The notes: a model not told the origin generated them from the sequence alone. 35,587 bases of DNA from Cytophagales bacterium (GCA_027317105.1 DAHVFH010000009.1:1-35587); one strand, 5' to 3'. Positions 16,805 to 25,344 are shown, numbered from the stretch's first letter. Numbers and translations: made by a program.

Positions 16805-17524
16805 TCACTGCAGATGATTCTTCTCTATAAAATCTCGGAATGTTTTTTTATACGAGTCGCTAATTGGAAGCGTGGCCGTTGCCACATGTACCTCATTTTT
16901 ATGAATGATGTCTATTGCGTTAAGGGCTACAATAAAAGAATTGTGAATGCGAATGAACTGCTCAGGAGGCAACTGTTCCTCTAAAGATTTTAATCGCTGC
17001 AAGCTCACCACCTTTTGCTGTCTGGTATGGATGGTTACATAATCCTTGAGCCCTTCTATATACAAGATATCATCCCACCTCACTTTTACCAATTTCGTTC
17101 CATCTTTTACGAAAATGAAAGGTTGAGCCTGATTGGGGATTACTTTTTCCGGCTGCTGGGAAAGGTTACTAAGTCTTGAATTTACTTTATCAACGGCTTG
17201 TAAAAAGCGGCTAAGGGTAATTGGTTTTAGCAAGTAATCCACCACATCCAGTTCGTAACTCTCCAAGGCATATTCAGAATAGGCGGTCGTCAAAACGACC
17301 ATTGGCTTTTTCTTTAAGATTTTAAGCAAGGAAAGACCCGTGATCTCAGGCATTTGTATATCCAGAAAAAGCAAATCGATTGGCTGCGCTTGAATGATCT
17401 CCATGGCAGCCACTGCGCTAGGACAAACGGCCACTAATTTTAAGGAAGGCACCTTGGCAACATAGTCTTTCAATAAGCTTCGGGCCAACGGTTCATCATC
17501 GACAATGAGGCAAGAAATATTCAC
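16805..17524 (-). CDS. LytTR-family DNA-binding response regulator
   Basis: The 239-residue regulator has an N-terminal receiver domain (Asp9, Asp10, phosphoacceptor Asp55 in LFLDIQMPE, Thr80, Lys100 in YLLKPI), all key residues present. A LytTR DNA-binding domain covers about 135-239 (FVKDGTKLVKVRWDDILYIE, KDYVTIHTRQQKV, QFIRIHNSFIVALNAI). Its start overlaps the end of the upstream kinase gene by 4 bases (ATGA on the minus strand), making a classic LytS/AlgZ-LytTR pair. Likely targets are nearby envelope genes, including the divergent outer-membrane protein at 18827, but this is inference. Confidence 0.96.
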   Translation of the reverse strand: MNISCLIVDDEPLARSLLKDYVAKVPSLKLVAVCPSAVAAMEIIQAQPIDLLFLDIQMPEITGLSLLKILKKKPMVVLTTAYSEYALESYELDVVDYLLKPITLSRFLQAVDKVNSRLSNLSQQPEKVIPNQAQPFIFVKDGTKLVKVRWDDILYIEGLKDYVTIHTRQQKVVSLQRLKSLEEQLPPEQFIRIHNSFIVALNAIDIIHKNEVHVATATLPISDSYKKTFRDFIEKNHLQ

Positions 17525-18555
17525 AACGACAAATTGAGCTGTACAAAATAACGATCTGGCAAATCATTTGAGTTCAGTTTATAGCCGCCTGGATAGCTCA
17601 ATTCAAGTCTGCGTTGCAAATTCTGCAATCCAAAACCAGACTTTTCCACTTCAGATGAAGTGTTTTTTAATTTTGAATTTTCCACTGAATAAATAATTTC
17701 ATTATCCCTCACCCGAAAATATATTTTTACCCACGAGCCAGAAGTGTTGGCACTGACGCCATGTTTAAATGCATTCTCAAGAAATGTAATAAAAATCAAT
17801 GGGGTCACCAAAATATGTTCAACATTACCTTCAATGATAAAATCGATCGGCACTTCATTGTTCAATCGAAGCCGCTCCAAACTGATATAGTTTTGCATAT
17901 ATTCAATCTCTTTGGTCAACGGAACTTTCGGATAGTTAGAGTCATAGATCATATACCGCATCATCTGAGAAAGCTTGGCGATAACTTCGGTCGTATTGGC
18001 CGAATGACTATAGGCCAAATAGTAAAGGTTATTGAGTGTGTTAAAGAGAAAATGTGGATTGATCTGCGCCTTTAAAAATTTCAATTCGTTGGCTAACTTG
18101 TCATTCTCCATTTGTTTGCGCACCGATTCGAATTCAAACCAGCGGACCGCAAAACGCAAGGTGCCTATAAAAATAGTAATCAATAAAGTGTCGAATGAAA
18201 GCTGTACGATATAAAAGGTGGAATAGAAATACCGCTCGTGATGCGTATATTCATCGGCCAAATAGCGCTGAAGAAGAACCCGCAAGCCGATAAGCACGAC
18301 AAATGGAATCGTGAACTCCAGGAACAACTTCCAAATTTTTTGGTGCTTCAAAAACCGGGGAAGAAAAATGAAGTAATTAAGGTAGGCCACCAACATGGCA
18401 AACGACAATTGCACGACTGAGAAAATTAACAGGCGCAACAAGACAATCTCCCTGCCGGGACGGGAACTATAGGCGTACATATAAAACGAGCAATAAAAAC
18501 ACCAAAAGGAAAGGTGTAATAAAAAAATGCGATGCCTTTGAAGAAAGTTTGTCAT
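17521..18555 (-). CDS. LytS-type (His_kinase) sensor histidine kinase
   Basis: The 344-residue membrane kinase has four N-terminal membrane segments (about 9-29, 38-66, 80-98 and 112-135). A LytS-type His_kinase segment follows with the phosphorylated His168 in LKAQINPHFLFNTLNNLYYL, then an ATPase domain with the N-box (FLENAFKHGV) and G-box (EKSGFGLQNLQRRL). I start it at ATG 18555. A longer frame to 18678 exists, but its 41 residues are polar and lack family similarity, and a candidate -7 box (TACCTTG, 18590-18584) lies inside that stretch. No large periplasmic sensor domain is seen, so it probably senses in the membrane. It is coupled to the LytTR regulator gene by a 4-base overlap. Confidence 0.93.
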   Translation of the reverse strand: MTNFLQRHRIFLLHLSFWCFYCSFYMYAYSSRPGREIVLLRLLIFSVVQLSFAMLVAYLNYFIFLPRFLKHQKIWKLFLEFTIPFVVLIGLRVLLQRYLADEYTHHERYFYSTFYIVQLSFDTLLITIFIGTLRFAVRWFEFESVRKQMENDKLANELKFLKAQINPHFLFNTLNNLYYLAYSHSANTTEVIAKLSQMMRYMIYDSNYPKVPLTKEIEYMQNYISLERLRLNNEVPIDFIIEGNVEHILVTPLIFITFLENAFKHGVSANTSGSWVKIYFRVRDNEIIYSVENSKLKNTSSEVEKSGFGLQNLQRRLELSYPGGYKLNSNDLPDRYFVQLNLSL

Positions 18556-18784
18556 GATTCTGGTATTACGTAAATACAAAGGCCAAGGTAACCGTTCTTG
18601 TAAAAGTGTTTTTGTTTTTAAGGGCTTTTTATGCTGATGGTAACCCGAATTCGATGAATCGATCGATTTACTCTGCAACCCCGATTTGCCGATAAGTTGG
18701 CAGAAGTGTCGAACAATTCAGGGCAACCATCTAAAACCAGCTTTATCAGCAAACAATTCCATCCATTTTTGCGATATAAAGTAA

Positions 18785-18806
18785 ACTCAAAAAATATTTT
18801 TTGAGT
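18785..18806. promoter_or_regulatory. Perfect 22-bp palindrome upstream of the barrel gene
   Basis: ACTCAAAAAAT followed by its exact reverse complement gives a 22-bp perfect palindrome 20 bases before the start codon at 18827, in the divergent region shared with the kinase gene. It also contains TATTTTTTG, which resembles a degenerate -7 box. It could be an operator or a leader hairpin. It is not a terminator, because no T-run follows. An 8-base direct repeat, AACAATTC (18712-18719 and 18752-18759), lies upstream with a 40-bp period. Confidence 0.55.
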
Positions 18807-18826
18807 CTGGCTATTAAAATCATACT

Positions 18827-21760
18827 ATGAAATCCTTTCTACTTACATTTTCAATTTCTTTACTGGCACTTTGCGTATATGGCCTCCCACCCATGGACTT
18901 GGCTTCAGGGAAGATTACTGGGGTAGTACAAGATTCCACTAACAACCAAGGAGTTGAATTTGCTACGGTTGCCGTACTCGATGCGATTACTCGGAAACCA
19001 ATCAATGGAGATGTTTGTGACGATAAAGGGAAATTCACACTATCGAAGATCCCTGCAGGAAATTACATCATTTCAATTTCTTTTATCGGTTACACTACTA
19101 AAATGATAAAAGTGCAATTAATCAATAGCAGAAGCGAAGTGGACTTAGGCAACATCATACTTAGCCCCACGGCAAAAATGCTAAGAGCGGTTGAAATTAT
19201 AGGGCAACGACCTTTGATTGAAGAAAAAGTTGACCGTACGGTATACAATGCAGAAAATGACGCCACCGCTAAGGGGGGTGATGCTACTGATGTTTTAAGA
19301 CGCGTTCCACTTCTAACTGTTGATTTGGATGGCAACGTTTCGTTGCGCGGCAATCAAAACATTAAAGTGCTAGTCAATAACAAACCATCAACCATTACAG
19401 CAAGTAGTATTTCAGATGCACTCAAACAGATACCAGCCGATCAAATAAAGACAGTGGAAGTTATCACTTCGCCCTCTGCCCGGTATGATGCCGAAGGTTC
19501 TGCTGGAATCATTAATATCATTTTAAAGAAGAATAATTTAGAAGGCCTTTCGTTGAATGTGAACAGTAGCGCAGGATACCGTGGAACTAACCTTGGCTTA
19601 AATGGAAGCTATCGCAAAGGCAAACTTGGCCTATCGCTGGGTGGACATGGGAGATCACAATATAACACACCAGGGAAGTTTTATAATAACCAAACAACTT
19701 TCAACACAACCACTGGTGATACCACACAAAATATTCAAAATGCGTCTACCCGGAATCAAAACCTTTTCGGGAATTATACGCTGGGGATGGATTACGATCT
19801 TGATAAGAATAATTCACTCGTTGGCTCAGTTCGGTTTGGTGTCCGCAATGGCCATGTTTACCAAGATAACCTCGTAACTCAGTCCTTTATTAACACCAGT
19901 GAAAACCCGAATGGACAATCAACCAAAAACATAAATTCACTCTCGAATTCTAATTCCGTAGACGCTAGTCTAAACTACACGCATCTTTTTGCCAAGAAGA
20001 ATCGGGAGTTTAATTTATTGACTTTGTACAGTCAAAATAACGGAAACAATAATTTCGTTACAGAAACAACGCAATCTAACTTGATTGCCACGCCAGCATT
20101 CATTAAAAATCAAAATCCCACACTCAATACCGAAGCAACTGTGCAGGCCGATTATCAAACACCTGTTAAGGAATTGCAACTAATAGAATTCGGTGGAAAA
20201 GCGATTATGCGGCAGGCTAACAGCAACTACAACTATTTTCAGGCAGGATCAGATGGTGTATATTCAGCTATTCCAATTGGCACCAACCCACTTTACAGTT
20301 CGAATTTATTAAAATACACACAAAATATATCCGCGGGTTACTTTTCGTATACCATGAGCACAAAAAGCAAATATTCCTTGAAAGCCGGTGTGCGTTACGA
20401 ATACACTACCATTAATGCAGAGAATCAAACCCTAAAAATCCCCATCCATGACTACGGCATCTTGGTGCCAAGTCTAAACCTTTCAAAAAGACTTGATAAT
20501 GGCAACATGATCAAGATCTCCTATAACCGAAGGATTCAGCGGCCGTCAATCCAGAATCTAAATCCCAACACGACCGCCTCAAATAGTTTAAATGTTTCCA
20601 CAGGTACTCCAACCCTTACTCCAGAATATACGAACAACTACGAGATTGGGTATAGTATGAACGTTCAAAATTCTTCGTTCAATTTCTCCGGGTTCATGCG
20701 AACGACAAATAATGCCATTCAGCAAGTGCGAAATTCTGAAATAATCTCCCTGAATGGGGTGAATACTTCGGTCATTAAAACTACCTATGGAAATATAGGT
20801 ATTCAGGACGCCTATGGCGCTAGTTTTTTTGCTCACATTTCCATTTCTAATAAATTCTCCTTAAGCGGTGGAACCGATACCTACTATGCCGTATTAAAAA
20901 ATCCAAATCCCAGCATTCCTGCCTATGCGGCAAGTAATAGTGGTTGGGTATATAATGTGCGCATGTTTGGCAATTACAGTATCAACAAGGGATGGGGCTT
21001 GCAATTTTTTGGATTTTATAGAGGAAGACAAGTATTGCTTCAAGGCTTTCAGGGTGCCTTCCGTATTTACAGTTTGAGTCTCCAAAAAGAATTCAATGAA
21101 AAGAAGGGTAGTATAGGCATTGGTGCAGAAAATTTTCTTACTCCAACAATGACGGTCAACACTTCCACTGTATCTTCGATTTTAAACCAACAAGGGTATA
21201 CCAAATATTATAACTTTAATTTTAAAATAACTTTCAACTACCGGATCGGAAAAATGTCTATAAACGACCAGCCAAAAAGAAGGCGGATGACAATCAATAA
21301 TGATGATTTAAAAGACAACGGTGGTAACGGAGGTGGTGGCGATCAAAGTGATGGCATGATGCCAACGGGGGGGCAAGGAGGTCAGCGGAGCGGGAGAACG
21401 CAAGCACCAGCTAAACCAAACGTTAAAATGGCTGCTCCTGATCTTACCAAGGAAATAAATGCTGCGGGTATCTGGAGCTATACCGTTGATTCGCCTCAGG
21501 GAGGTGGCGGATTATTGGTGATCGCAAAAGACGGCAGCAACTATTCCGGCACCATCACCAGTAGCCGCGCTAAACGCGAAACGCCACTTACCTCAGTAAC
21601 GGTGAAGGGCAATGAAATCACTATTGTTTATGAAGTTTCGATGGGCGGAAATAAAGTGAGCTTCACGATTAATGGAACGATCAAAGACGAAGAACTCAAT
21701 GGCAATACTAGCGTTGGCAAGTTTGGCACCTTCCCTATTAATGCGAAAAGAGTAAAATAA
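18827..21760 (+). CDS. Outer-membrane beta-barrel protein (TonB-dependent-receptor-like) with C-terminal extension
   Basis: The 977-residue product has a signal peptide (MKSFLLTFSISLLALCVYG) and a carboxypeptidase-regulatory-like domain at about 30-105 (GKITGVVQDSTNNQGVEFAT, GKFTLSKIPAGNYIISISFI). A plug-like region follows at about 120-235 (LRAVEIIGQRPLIEEKVD, DVLRRVPLLTVDLDGNVSL), then a large barrel of the outer-membrane beta-barrel family (OMP_b-brl_3 type) to about residue 820. Unusually, it continues through a basic stretch (PKRRRM) and a Gly-rich linker (about 835-870) into a compact beta-rich domain (about 880-977: GIWSYTVDSPQGGGGLLVIA to FGTFPINAKRV). A G7 tract at 21367-21373 sits in the linker. 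It is divergent from the LytS/LytTR genes and may be their target. Substrate unknown. Confidence 0.9.
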   Translation: MKSFLLTFSISLLALCVYGLPPMDLASGKITGVVQDSTNNQGVEFATVAVLDAITRKPINGDVCDDKGKFTLSKIPAGNYIISISFIGYTTKMIKVQLINSRSEVDLGNIILSPTAKMLRAVEIIGQRPLIEEKVDRTVYNAENDATAKGGDATDVLRRVPLLTVDLDGNVSLRGNQNIKVLVNNKPSTITASSISDALKQIPADQIKTVEVITSPSARYDAEGSAGIINIILKKNNLEGLSLNVNSSAGYRGTNLGLNGSYRKGKLGLSLGGHGRSQYNTPGKFYNNQTTFNTTTGDTTQNIQNASTRNQNLFGNYTLGMDYDLDKNNSLVGSVRFGVRNGHVYQDNLVTQSFINTSENPNGQSTKNINSLSNSNSVDASLNYTHLFAKKNREFNLLTLYSQNNGNNNFVTETTQSNLIATPAFIKNQNPTLNTEATVQADYQTPVKELQLIEFGGKAIMRQANSNYNYFQAGSDGVYSAIPIGTNPLYSSNLLKYTQNISAGYFSYTMSTKSKYSLKAGVRYEYTTINAENQTLKIPIHDYGILVPSLNLSKRLDNGNMIKISYNRRIQRPSIQNLNPNTTASNSLNVSTGTPTLTPEYTNNYEIGYSMNVQNSSFNFSGFMRTTNNAIQQVRNSEIISLNGVNTSVIKTTYGNIGIQDAYGASFFAHISISNKFSLSGGTDTYYAVLKNPNPSIPAYAASNSGWVYNVRMFGNYSINKGWGLQFFGFYRGRQVLLQGFQGAFRIYSLSLQKEFNEKKGSIGIGAENFLTPTMTVNTSTVSSILNQQGYTKYYNFNFKITFNYRIGKMSINDQPKRRRMTINNDDLKDNGGNGGGGDQSDGMMPTGGQGGQRSGRTQAPAKPNVKMAAPDLTKEINAAGIWSYTVDSPQGGGGLLVIAKDGSNYSGTITSSRAKRETPLTSVTVKGNEITIVYEVSMGGNKVSFTINGTIKDEELNGNTSVGKFGTFPINAKRVK
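21367..21373 (+). repeat. G7 homopolymer in the linker of the barrel protein
   Basis: Seven G encode the end of Thr847 plus Gly848-Gly849, between barrel and C-terminal domain. By direct reading, one extra G gives TAA about 14 codons later and one G fewer gives TAA about 28 codons later. Either change would remove the C-terminal domain and leave the barrel whole. Confidence 0.5.
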
Positions 21761-21840
21761 TTTAGAAAGAGGTAAGTTGCAAGCTAACCGGTTGCTTAAT
21801 GCGGGCAGTTTGGGTGCAATTCAAATTCGCGACCTACCCA

Positions 21841-21925
21841 TTTGCATTTCTCTTTGCCTCCTCACTGTGTTCGTTGCGATAAAAAAATTCAAAACCACAG
21901 AGAACACTGGGATCGCAGAGGTGTA
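21841..21925. repeat. Imperfect dispersed-type intergenic repeat
   Basis: CACTGTGTTC (plus strand) and, about 40 bases on, ACCACAGAGAACACTGGGA and GCAGAGGTG form an imperfect inverted arrangement of the 'cacagagaacac' type seen repeatedly between genes in many bacteria. It lies in the 249-base gap between the convergent barrel and hflX genes, which holds no other feature I can support. Whether other copies exist in this genome cannot be told from one window. Confidence 0.3.
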
Positions 21926-22009
21926 AACAGCCAAAATAGCGACTAAGGCAAGCACTTGTTGTGATTAACAGTTGCGACAATTTGAAATTGTACCTGTTTT
22001 TTTACAAAT

Positions 22010-23194
22010 TTATTCTCCCGCAATTGCTTTAGAATAATCAATGTAATTCGGATAAATCTGCAAGTGTTTTTTTTTCACTTCGTCAAAAATAATTTGGCGT
22101 AAAGCTTGAATGTTTTCCTTTTTGGTAGCAGAGACAAAAACCACTTGTGCAAAGCCATGTGGCCGATAGTGACCTTGCAAACCCTCAAAATCCAAATCTC
22201 CATTTTCGTTTTGTAGTCTGTCAATTTTATTCAGCACTAGTAGAGTTGGAATATTGCCGGCACCAATCTCTACCAAGGTATTTTTTACCACCTCAATCTG
22301 ATTCTCGTGAAAAGGGTGACTGCTGTCAACTACATGGAGCAATAGATCTGCCTCACGCACCTCATCAAGTGTTGACTTAAATGACTCAATCAAATGATGA
22401 GGCAGTTTGCGGATAAAGCCTACAGTATCAGAGAGTAAAAAAGGGATATCCCCGAAAACCACTTTGCGAACGGTAGCATCTACTGTAGCAAAGAGTTTAT
22501 TTTCTGCTTTTACATCCGCTTTAGAGAGTAAATTCATCAAGGTGCTCTTTCCCACGTTTGTATATCCCACCAAGGCAACACGTACAATCCCTTCTCTCGA
22601 TTTGCGCTGAGTTTGCCGCTGTTTGTCGATCTTTTTCAAATCCTCCTTGAGCTTCGAAATCTGATCACGCACCACCCTTCGGTCAGTTTCAATTTCCTTT
22701 TCACCAGAACCTCCACGTGTACCCGTTCCGCCCCGTTGGCGCTCAAGGTGCGTCCACATCCTTGTGAGCCGAGGAAGTAAATATTGGTTCATTGCCAATT
22801 CCACCTGCGTTCGGGCTTGGGAAGACTGCGCACGCATTAAAAATATATCCAGGATCAATAATGAGCGATCATAGATGCGTACGGAAAGCTCCTCTCCCGC
22901 CTTATTCAACTCCTTTTCCAGATTTCGTAATTGAGATGGGCTTAAATCGTCATCAAAAAGCACATAGCGGACATCATTCCTTGCCACAAAAGCTTTTATT
23001 TCTTCTAATTTCCCTTTGCCAACAAAAGATCGGACATCAGGGTTTGGGAGTTTTTGAGTAAACCGGTGAATGGTCACGATGCCAATTGTTTCTGCTAGAA
23101 AGGCCATTTCATCCAAATGTTCCTCAATCTCTTCCGGGCGACTTTTGGGGGCGCTCACAGCCACCAAGACAGCCTGATTTTTTAGTTTTTCCAT
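22010..23194 (-). CDS. hflX: GTPase HflX, ribosome rescue/splitting factor
   Basis: The 394-residue HflX has an N-terminal HflX domain (GIVTIHRFTQKLPNPDVRSF, VGKGKLEEI, SLLILDIFLMRAQSSQARTQ, and the Gly-rich RGGTGTRGGSGE with EIETDRR), then a coiled linker and a GTPase domain. The latter has P-loop GYTNVGKS (210-217), G3 DTVGF (256-260) and G4 NKID (322-325). HflX binds the 50S subunit and splits stalled or hibernating ribosomes, for example after heat stress. The length is normal. The start is ATG 23194. A perfect -7 box, TATGTTTG, lies at 23213-23206 on the minus strand, which would leave only a very short leader. It is divergent from the capsule genes. Confidence 0.97.
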   Translation of the reverse strand: MEKLKNQAVLVAVSAPKSRPEEIEEHLDEMAFLAETIGIVTIHRFTQKLPNPDVRSFVGKGKLEEIKAFVARNDVRYVLFDDDLSPSQLRNLEKELNKAGEELSVRIYDRSLLILDIFLMRAQSSQARTQVELAMNQYLLPRLTRMWTHLERQRGGTGTRGGSGEKEIETDRRVVRDQISKLKEDLKKIDKQRQTQRKSREGIVRVALVGYTNVGKSTLMNLLSKADVKAENKLFATVDATVRKVVFGDIPFLLSDTVGFIRKLPHHLIESFKSTLDEVREADLLLHVVDSSHPFHENQIEVVKNTLVEIGAGNIPTLLVLNKIDRLQNENGDLDFEGLQGHYRPHGFAQVVFVSATKKENIQALRQIIFDEVKKKHLQIYPNYIDYSKAIAGE

Positions 23195-23205
23195 CTATTA
23201 ATTTG

Positions 23206-23213
23206 CAAACATA
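23206..23213 (-). promoter_or_regulatory. Candidate -7 box for hflX
   Basis: TATGTTTG on the minus strand matches TAnnTTTG exactly, 12 bases upstream of the hflX ATG. No good TTG -33 element is found. Transcription would start about five bases before the ATG, implying a nearly leaderless message. The paired dyads at 23226-23257 lie just upstream. Confidence 0.35.
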
Positions 23214-23225
23214 CTTTATCTAAAA

Positions 23226-23257
23226 GTTACTTCTTGGTAAAGGTTACTTTTTAGTAA
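23226..23257. promoter_or_regulatory. Twin TTAC-N6-GTAA dyads, putative operator
   Basis: Two imperfect 15-base direct repeats (23226-23240 GTTACTTCTTGGTAA and 23243-23257 GTTACTTTTTAGTAA, 13 of 15 identical, period 17 bp) each carry a perfect TTAC-N6-GTAA dyad. They overlap the -33 element, spacer and edge of the -7 box of the candidate capsule promoter. That arrangement suits a repressor or anti-activator. Confidence 0.45.
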
Positions 23258-23262
23258 TTTTG
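23234..23262 (+). promoter_or_regulatory. Candidate promoter for the capsule/export genes
   Basis: TTG (23234-23236) and TAATTTTG (23255-23262, exact TAnnTTTG) are 18 bases apart, close to the Bacteroidota -33/-7 arrangement. Transcription would start near 23269, giving a leader of about 88 bases to the glycosyltransferase ATG at 23358. Confidence 0.5.
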
Positions 23263-23357
23263 CTCCATTAACTAATCGAAAATAAGTTTAGTTATACGAG
23301 TTTTACCTAATCAAACCTATCTGCCTTCTGTCAAAGGTGGAATAGTTGGCAAAAAGG

Positions 23358-24467
23358 ATGAAAATAGCGATAGTTTTAAACACTTCCTGGAATATCTATA
23401 ATTTCAGGATGAATTTTGTTAAGGCTTTATTGGCTGAAGGTAACGAAGTTCACACCATTGCACCCCATGACGACTATACCCACTATTTAACCGAGGCAGG
23501 TTGCTTACACTATGACCTAAAAATGGATAGCCGTGGCGCAAATCCAATCAAAGATTCTTTGCTCATCATTGAATTATTTTCGATTTACCGAAAGATTAAA
23601 CCTGATGTAATATTGCATTACACCGTAAAACCGAATGTTTACGGAACTATAGCGGCCGCCATTTTAAGGATTCCATCAATCAACAACGTTTGCGGCCTTG
23701 GTACGATTTTCCTTCGGAAAACCTTTGTTTCTTTTGTGGCCAAGTCGATGTACCGCTTAGCCTTTTTGTTTCCTAAAAAGGTTTTTTTTCAAAATCCTGA
23801 TGACCGCGATCTATTTGTTAAGAGAAGACTTATAAGAGGAGAAATTACAGACTTATTGCCAGGTTCGGGAATCGACTTGACCCACTTTATACCTGGAAAT
23901 TACTCGAGGAATAAAACCTTTACCTTTCTACTTATATCTCGCCTTATTACCGATAAAGGAATTTTTGAATTTATTGCAGCCATTCGACAATTAAAAGCAG
24001 CTGGTCTAAATGCAAAATTTCAATTATTAGGCGCAAAAGACCCCAAGCATAAACGCGGAATAAAAGTCGCGACTATTGAGGAATGGATTCATTCAGGTAC
24101 GATTGAATACTTAGGCACGGCTAAAGATGTAAGGCCTTTTATACAAAATGCGGATTGTATTGTTTTGCCTTCCTACCGGGAGGGGACACCCCGCACGTTG
24201 CTTGAGGCTGCCAGTACTGCTAAACCTATTATTACCACGGATGTGCCAGGATGCCACCATGTGGTTAAAGATAATTACAATGGCATGCTCTGTAAACTAA
24301 AGGACGCTGATGACCTCGCTAGTAAAATGAAAACCATGGCAGGGTTGGATGATCGTGCACTTAAGAATCTGGGAGACAATGGGAGAAAAAAAGCAGAAAG
24401 TGAATTTGACGAGTCAATTGTAATCGATAAATATCTTAAAGCCATCCATAGCCTCTCGCCTGCCTAA
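23358..24467 (+). CDS. GT4-type glycosyltransferase
   Basis: The 369-residue glycosyltransferase has a GT-B fold. The N-terminal half starts MKIAIVLNTSWNIYNFRMNF and has the acceptor-side pattern seen in GT4 enzymes (KPDVILHYTVKPNVYGTIAA, NNVCGLGTIF). The C-terminal nucleotide-sugar half has FLLISRLITDKGIFEFIAAI, the EX7E-type motif in SYREGTPRTLLEAASTAKPI, and GCHHVVKDNYNGML. I start it at ATG 23358; an in-frame TTG at 23346 adds only four residues. It probably adds a sugar during assembly of the exported polysaccharide, on the cytosolic face of the inner membrane. It resembles PglA/capsule-type transferases, but donor and acceptor are unknown. A 90-base gap separates it from the wza-like gene. 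Confidence 0.9.
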   Translation: MKIAIVLNTSWNIYNFRMNFVKALLAEGNEVHTIAPHDDYTHYLTEAGCLHYDLKMDSRGANPIKDSLLIIELFSIYRKIKPDVILHYTVKPNVYGTIAAAILRIPSINNVCGLGTIFLRKTFVSFVAKSMYRLAFLFPKKVFFQNPDDRDLFVKRRLIRGEITDLLPGSGIDLTHFIPGNYSRNKTFTFLLISRLITDKGIFEFIAAIRQLKAAGLNAKFQLLGAKDPKHKRGIKVATIEEWIHSGTIEYLGTAKDVRPFIQNADCIVLPSYREGTPRTLLEAASTAKPIITTDVPGCHHVVKDNYNGMLCKLKDADDLASKMKTMAGLDDRALKNLGDNGRKKAESEFDESIVIDKYLKAIHSLSPA

Positions 24468-24557
24468 AATAAATTTTCTTATCCATTTTGATTGCGCTTT
24501 AAGTACAGCTTAAAATGTTAGCTAAAAAGTCGTAATTTGACGACAATTTATAAATTA

Positions 24558-25319
24558 ATGGCGCGATTTTTTACACCAATCTTTCTTTCTGTATTTCTGT
24601 TTTGTTCTTGCGCTTCCTACAAACAGAATATTATGTTCAAACCAACTGAAGGGTATCAACCTGAAGTTTTCCAAAAAGAAGCCCTTGCCGCTGAAAAAGA
24701 TTATATCATTCAAAAAAATGACCTTCTCAGAATGGAAGTTTATTCAAACAATGGGGAGCGATTTATAGACCCTAACCCGGATTTATCCAACGCTGGCAGT
24801 GGCAAGACCCAGCAACCATCAACATCCCAAGTCAACTACCTAATTGACCAAAATGGGGTTGTGAAATTCCCGCTCATCGGGGAAATCAAATTACTCGGCT
24901 TGACGCTACGCCAAGCGGAAGATATCGCGCAGAAAGAATACTCAAAGTACTTTACGGACTCGTATGTACAATTAGCTTTTGTGAACAAGCGGGTAATTGT
25001 GTTAGGAGCACCTGGAGGCCAAGTCATACCCCTTATCAATGAGAACGTTCGAGTAGCCGAAGTGCTTGCCCTTGCAAAGGGGGTTAACAATGATGCCAAA
25101 GTCCAGAACATAAAACTTATCCGAGGCACCCATGTTTATCATATTGACTTTAGTACAATTAAAGGATTTACCGAAGGTAATATGCTTGTTGAGGCTGGCG
25201 ATATTGTTTATGTTGAACCAATACGAAGACCTTTCTCGGAGGGACTAAAAGATAATTATTTATTGATTTCATTGTTTTCCGTCATTTCTATAATCTTAAT
25301 TAACAACCTTAAGCTTTAA
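24558..25319 (+). CDS. Wza-like polysaccharide export lipoprotein
   Basis: The 253-residue product has a lipoprotein signal ending LFCSC (second Cys lipidated), a polysaccharide export domain (YIIQKNDLLRMEVYSNNGE, NQNGVVKFPLIGEIKLLGL, LRQAEDIAQKEYSKYF) and an SLBB-like region (KRVIVLGAPGGQVIPLINEN, RVAEVLALAKGV, NMLVEAGDIVYVEPI). It ends in a hydrophobic segment (LLISLFSVISIILIN). Wza-type proteins form the outer-membrane exit pore for capsule or exopolysaccharide. At 253 residues it is shorter than E. coli Wza (about 380), as is common in Bacteroidota. I chose ATG 24558, which gives a proper signal peptide, over an upstream in-frame TTG at 24537. It is followed after 25 bases by the Wzc-like gene. 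Confidence 0.92.
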   Translation: MARFFTPIFLSVFLFCSCASYKQNIMFKPTEGYQPEVFQKEALAAEKDYIIQKNDLLRMEVYSNNGERFIDPNPDLSNAGSGKTQQPSTSQVNYLIDQNGVVKFPLIGEIKLLGLTLRQAEDIAQKEYSKYFTDSYVQLAFVNKRVIVLGAPGGQVIPLINENVRVAEVLALAKGVNNDAKVQNIKLIRGTHVYHIDFSTIKGFTEGNMLVEAGDIVYVEPIRRPFSEGLKDNYLLISLFSVISIILINNLKL

Positions 25320-25344
25320 CAGAAGATTTTAAAAGTAAACCAAG

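Noticed and set aside
18556..18678. N-terminal extension of the histidine kinase by 41 residues
   Set aside because: The added residues are polar and unlike the family, and the ATG at 18555 directly precedes the first membrane helix.
24498..24514. Hairpin TTTAAG-N5-CTTAAA after the glycosyltransferase gene as a terminator
   Set aside because: The stem is six bp, A/T-rich, and lacks a following T-run, so it is too weak to call.
24537..24557. TTG start for the Wza-like lipoprotein
   Set aside because: ATG 24558 gives a proper lipoprotein signal. The TTG also overlaps a TAATTTG box that could be promoter sequence.
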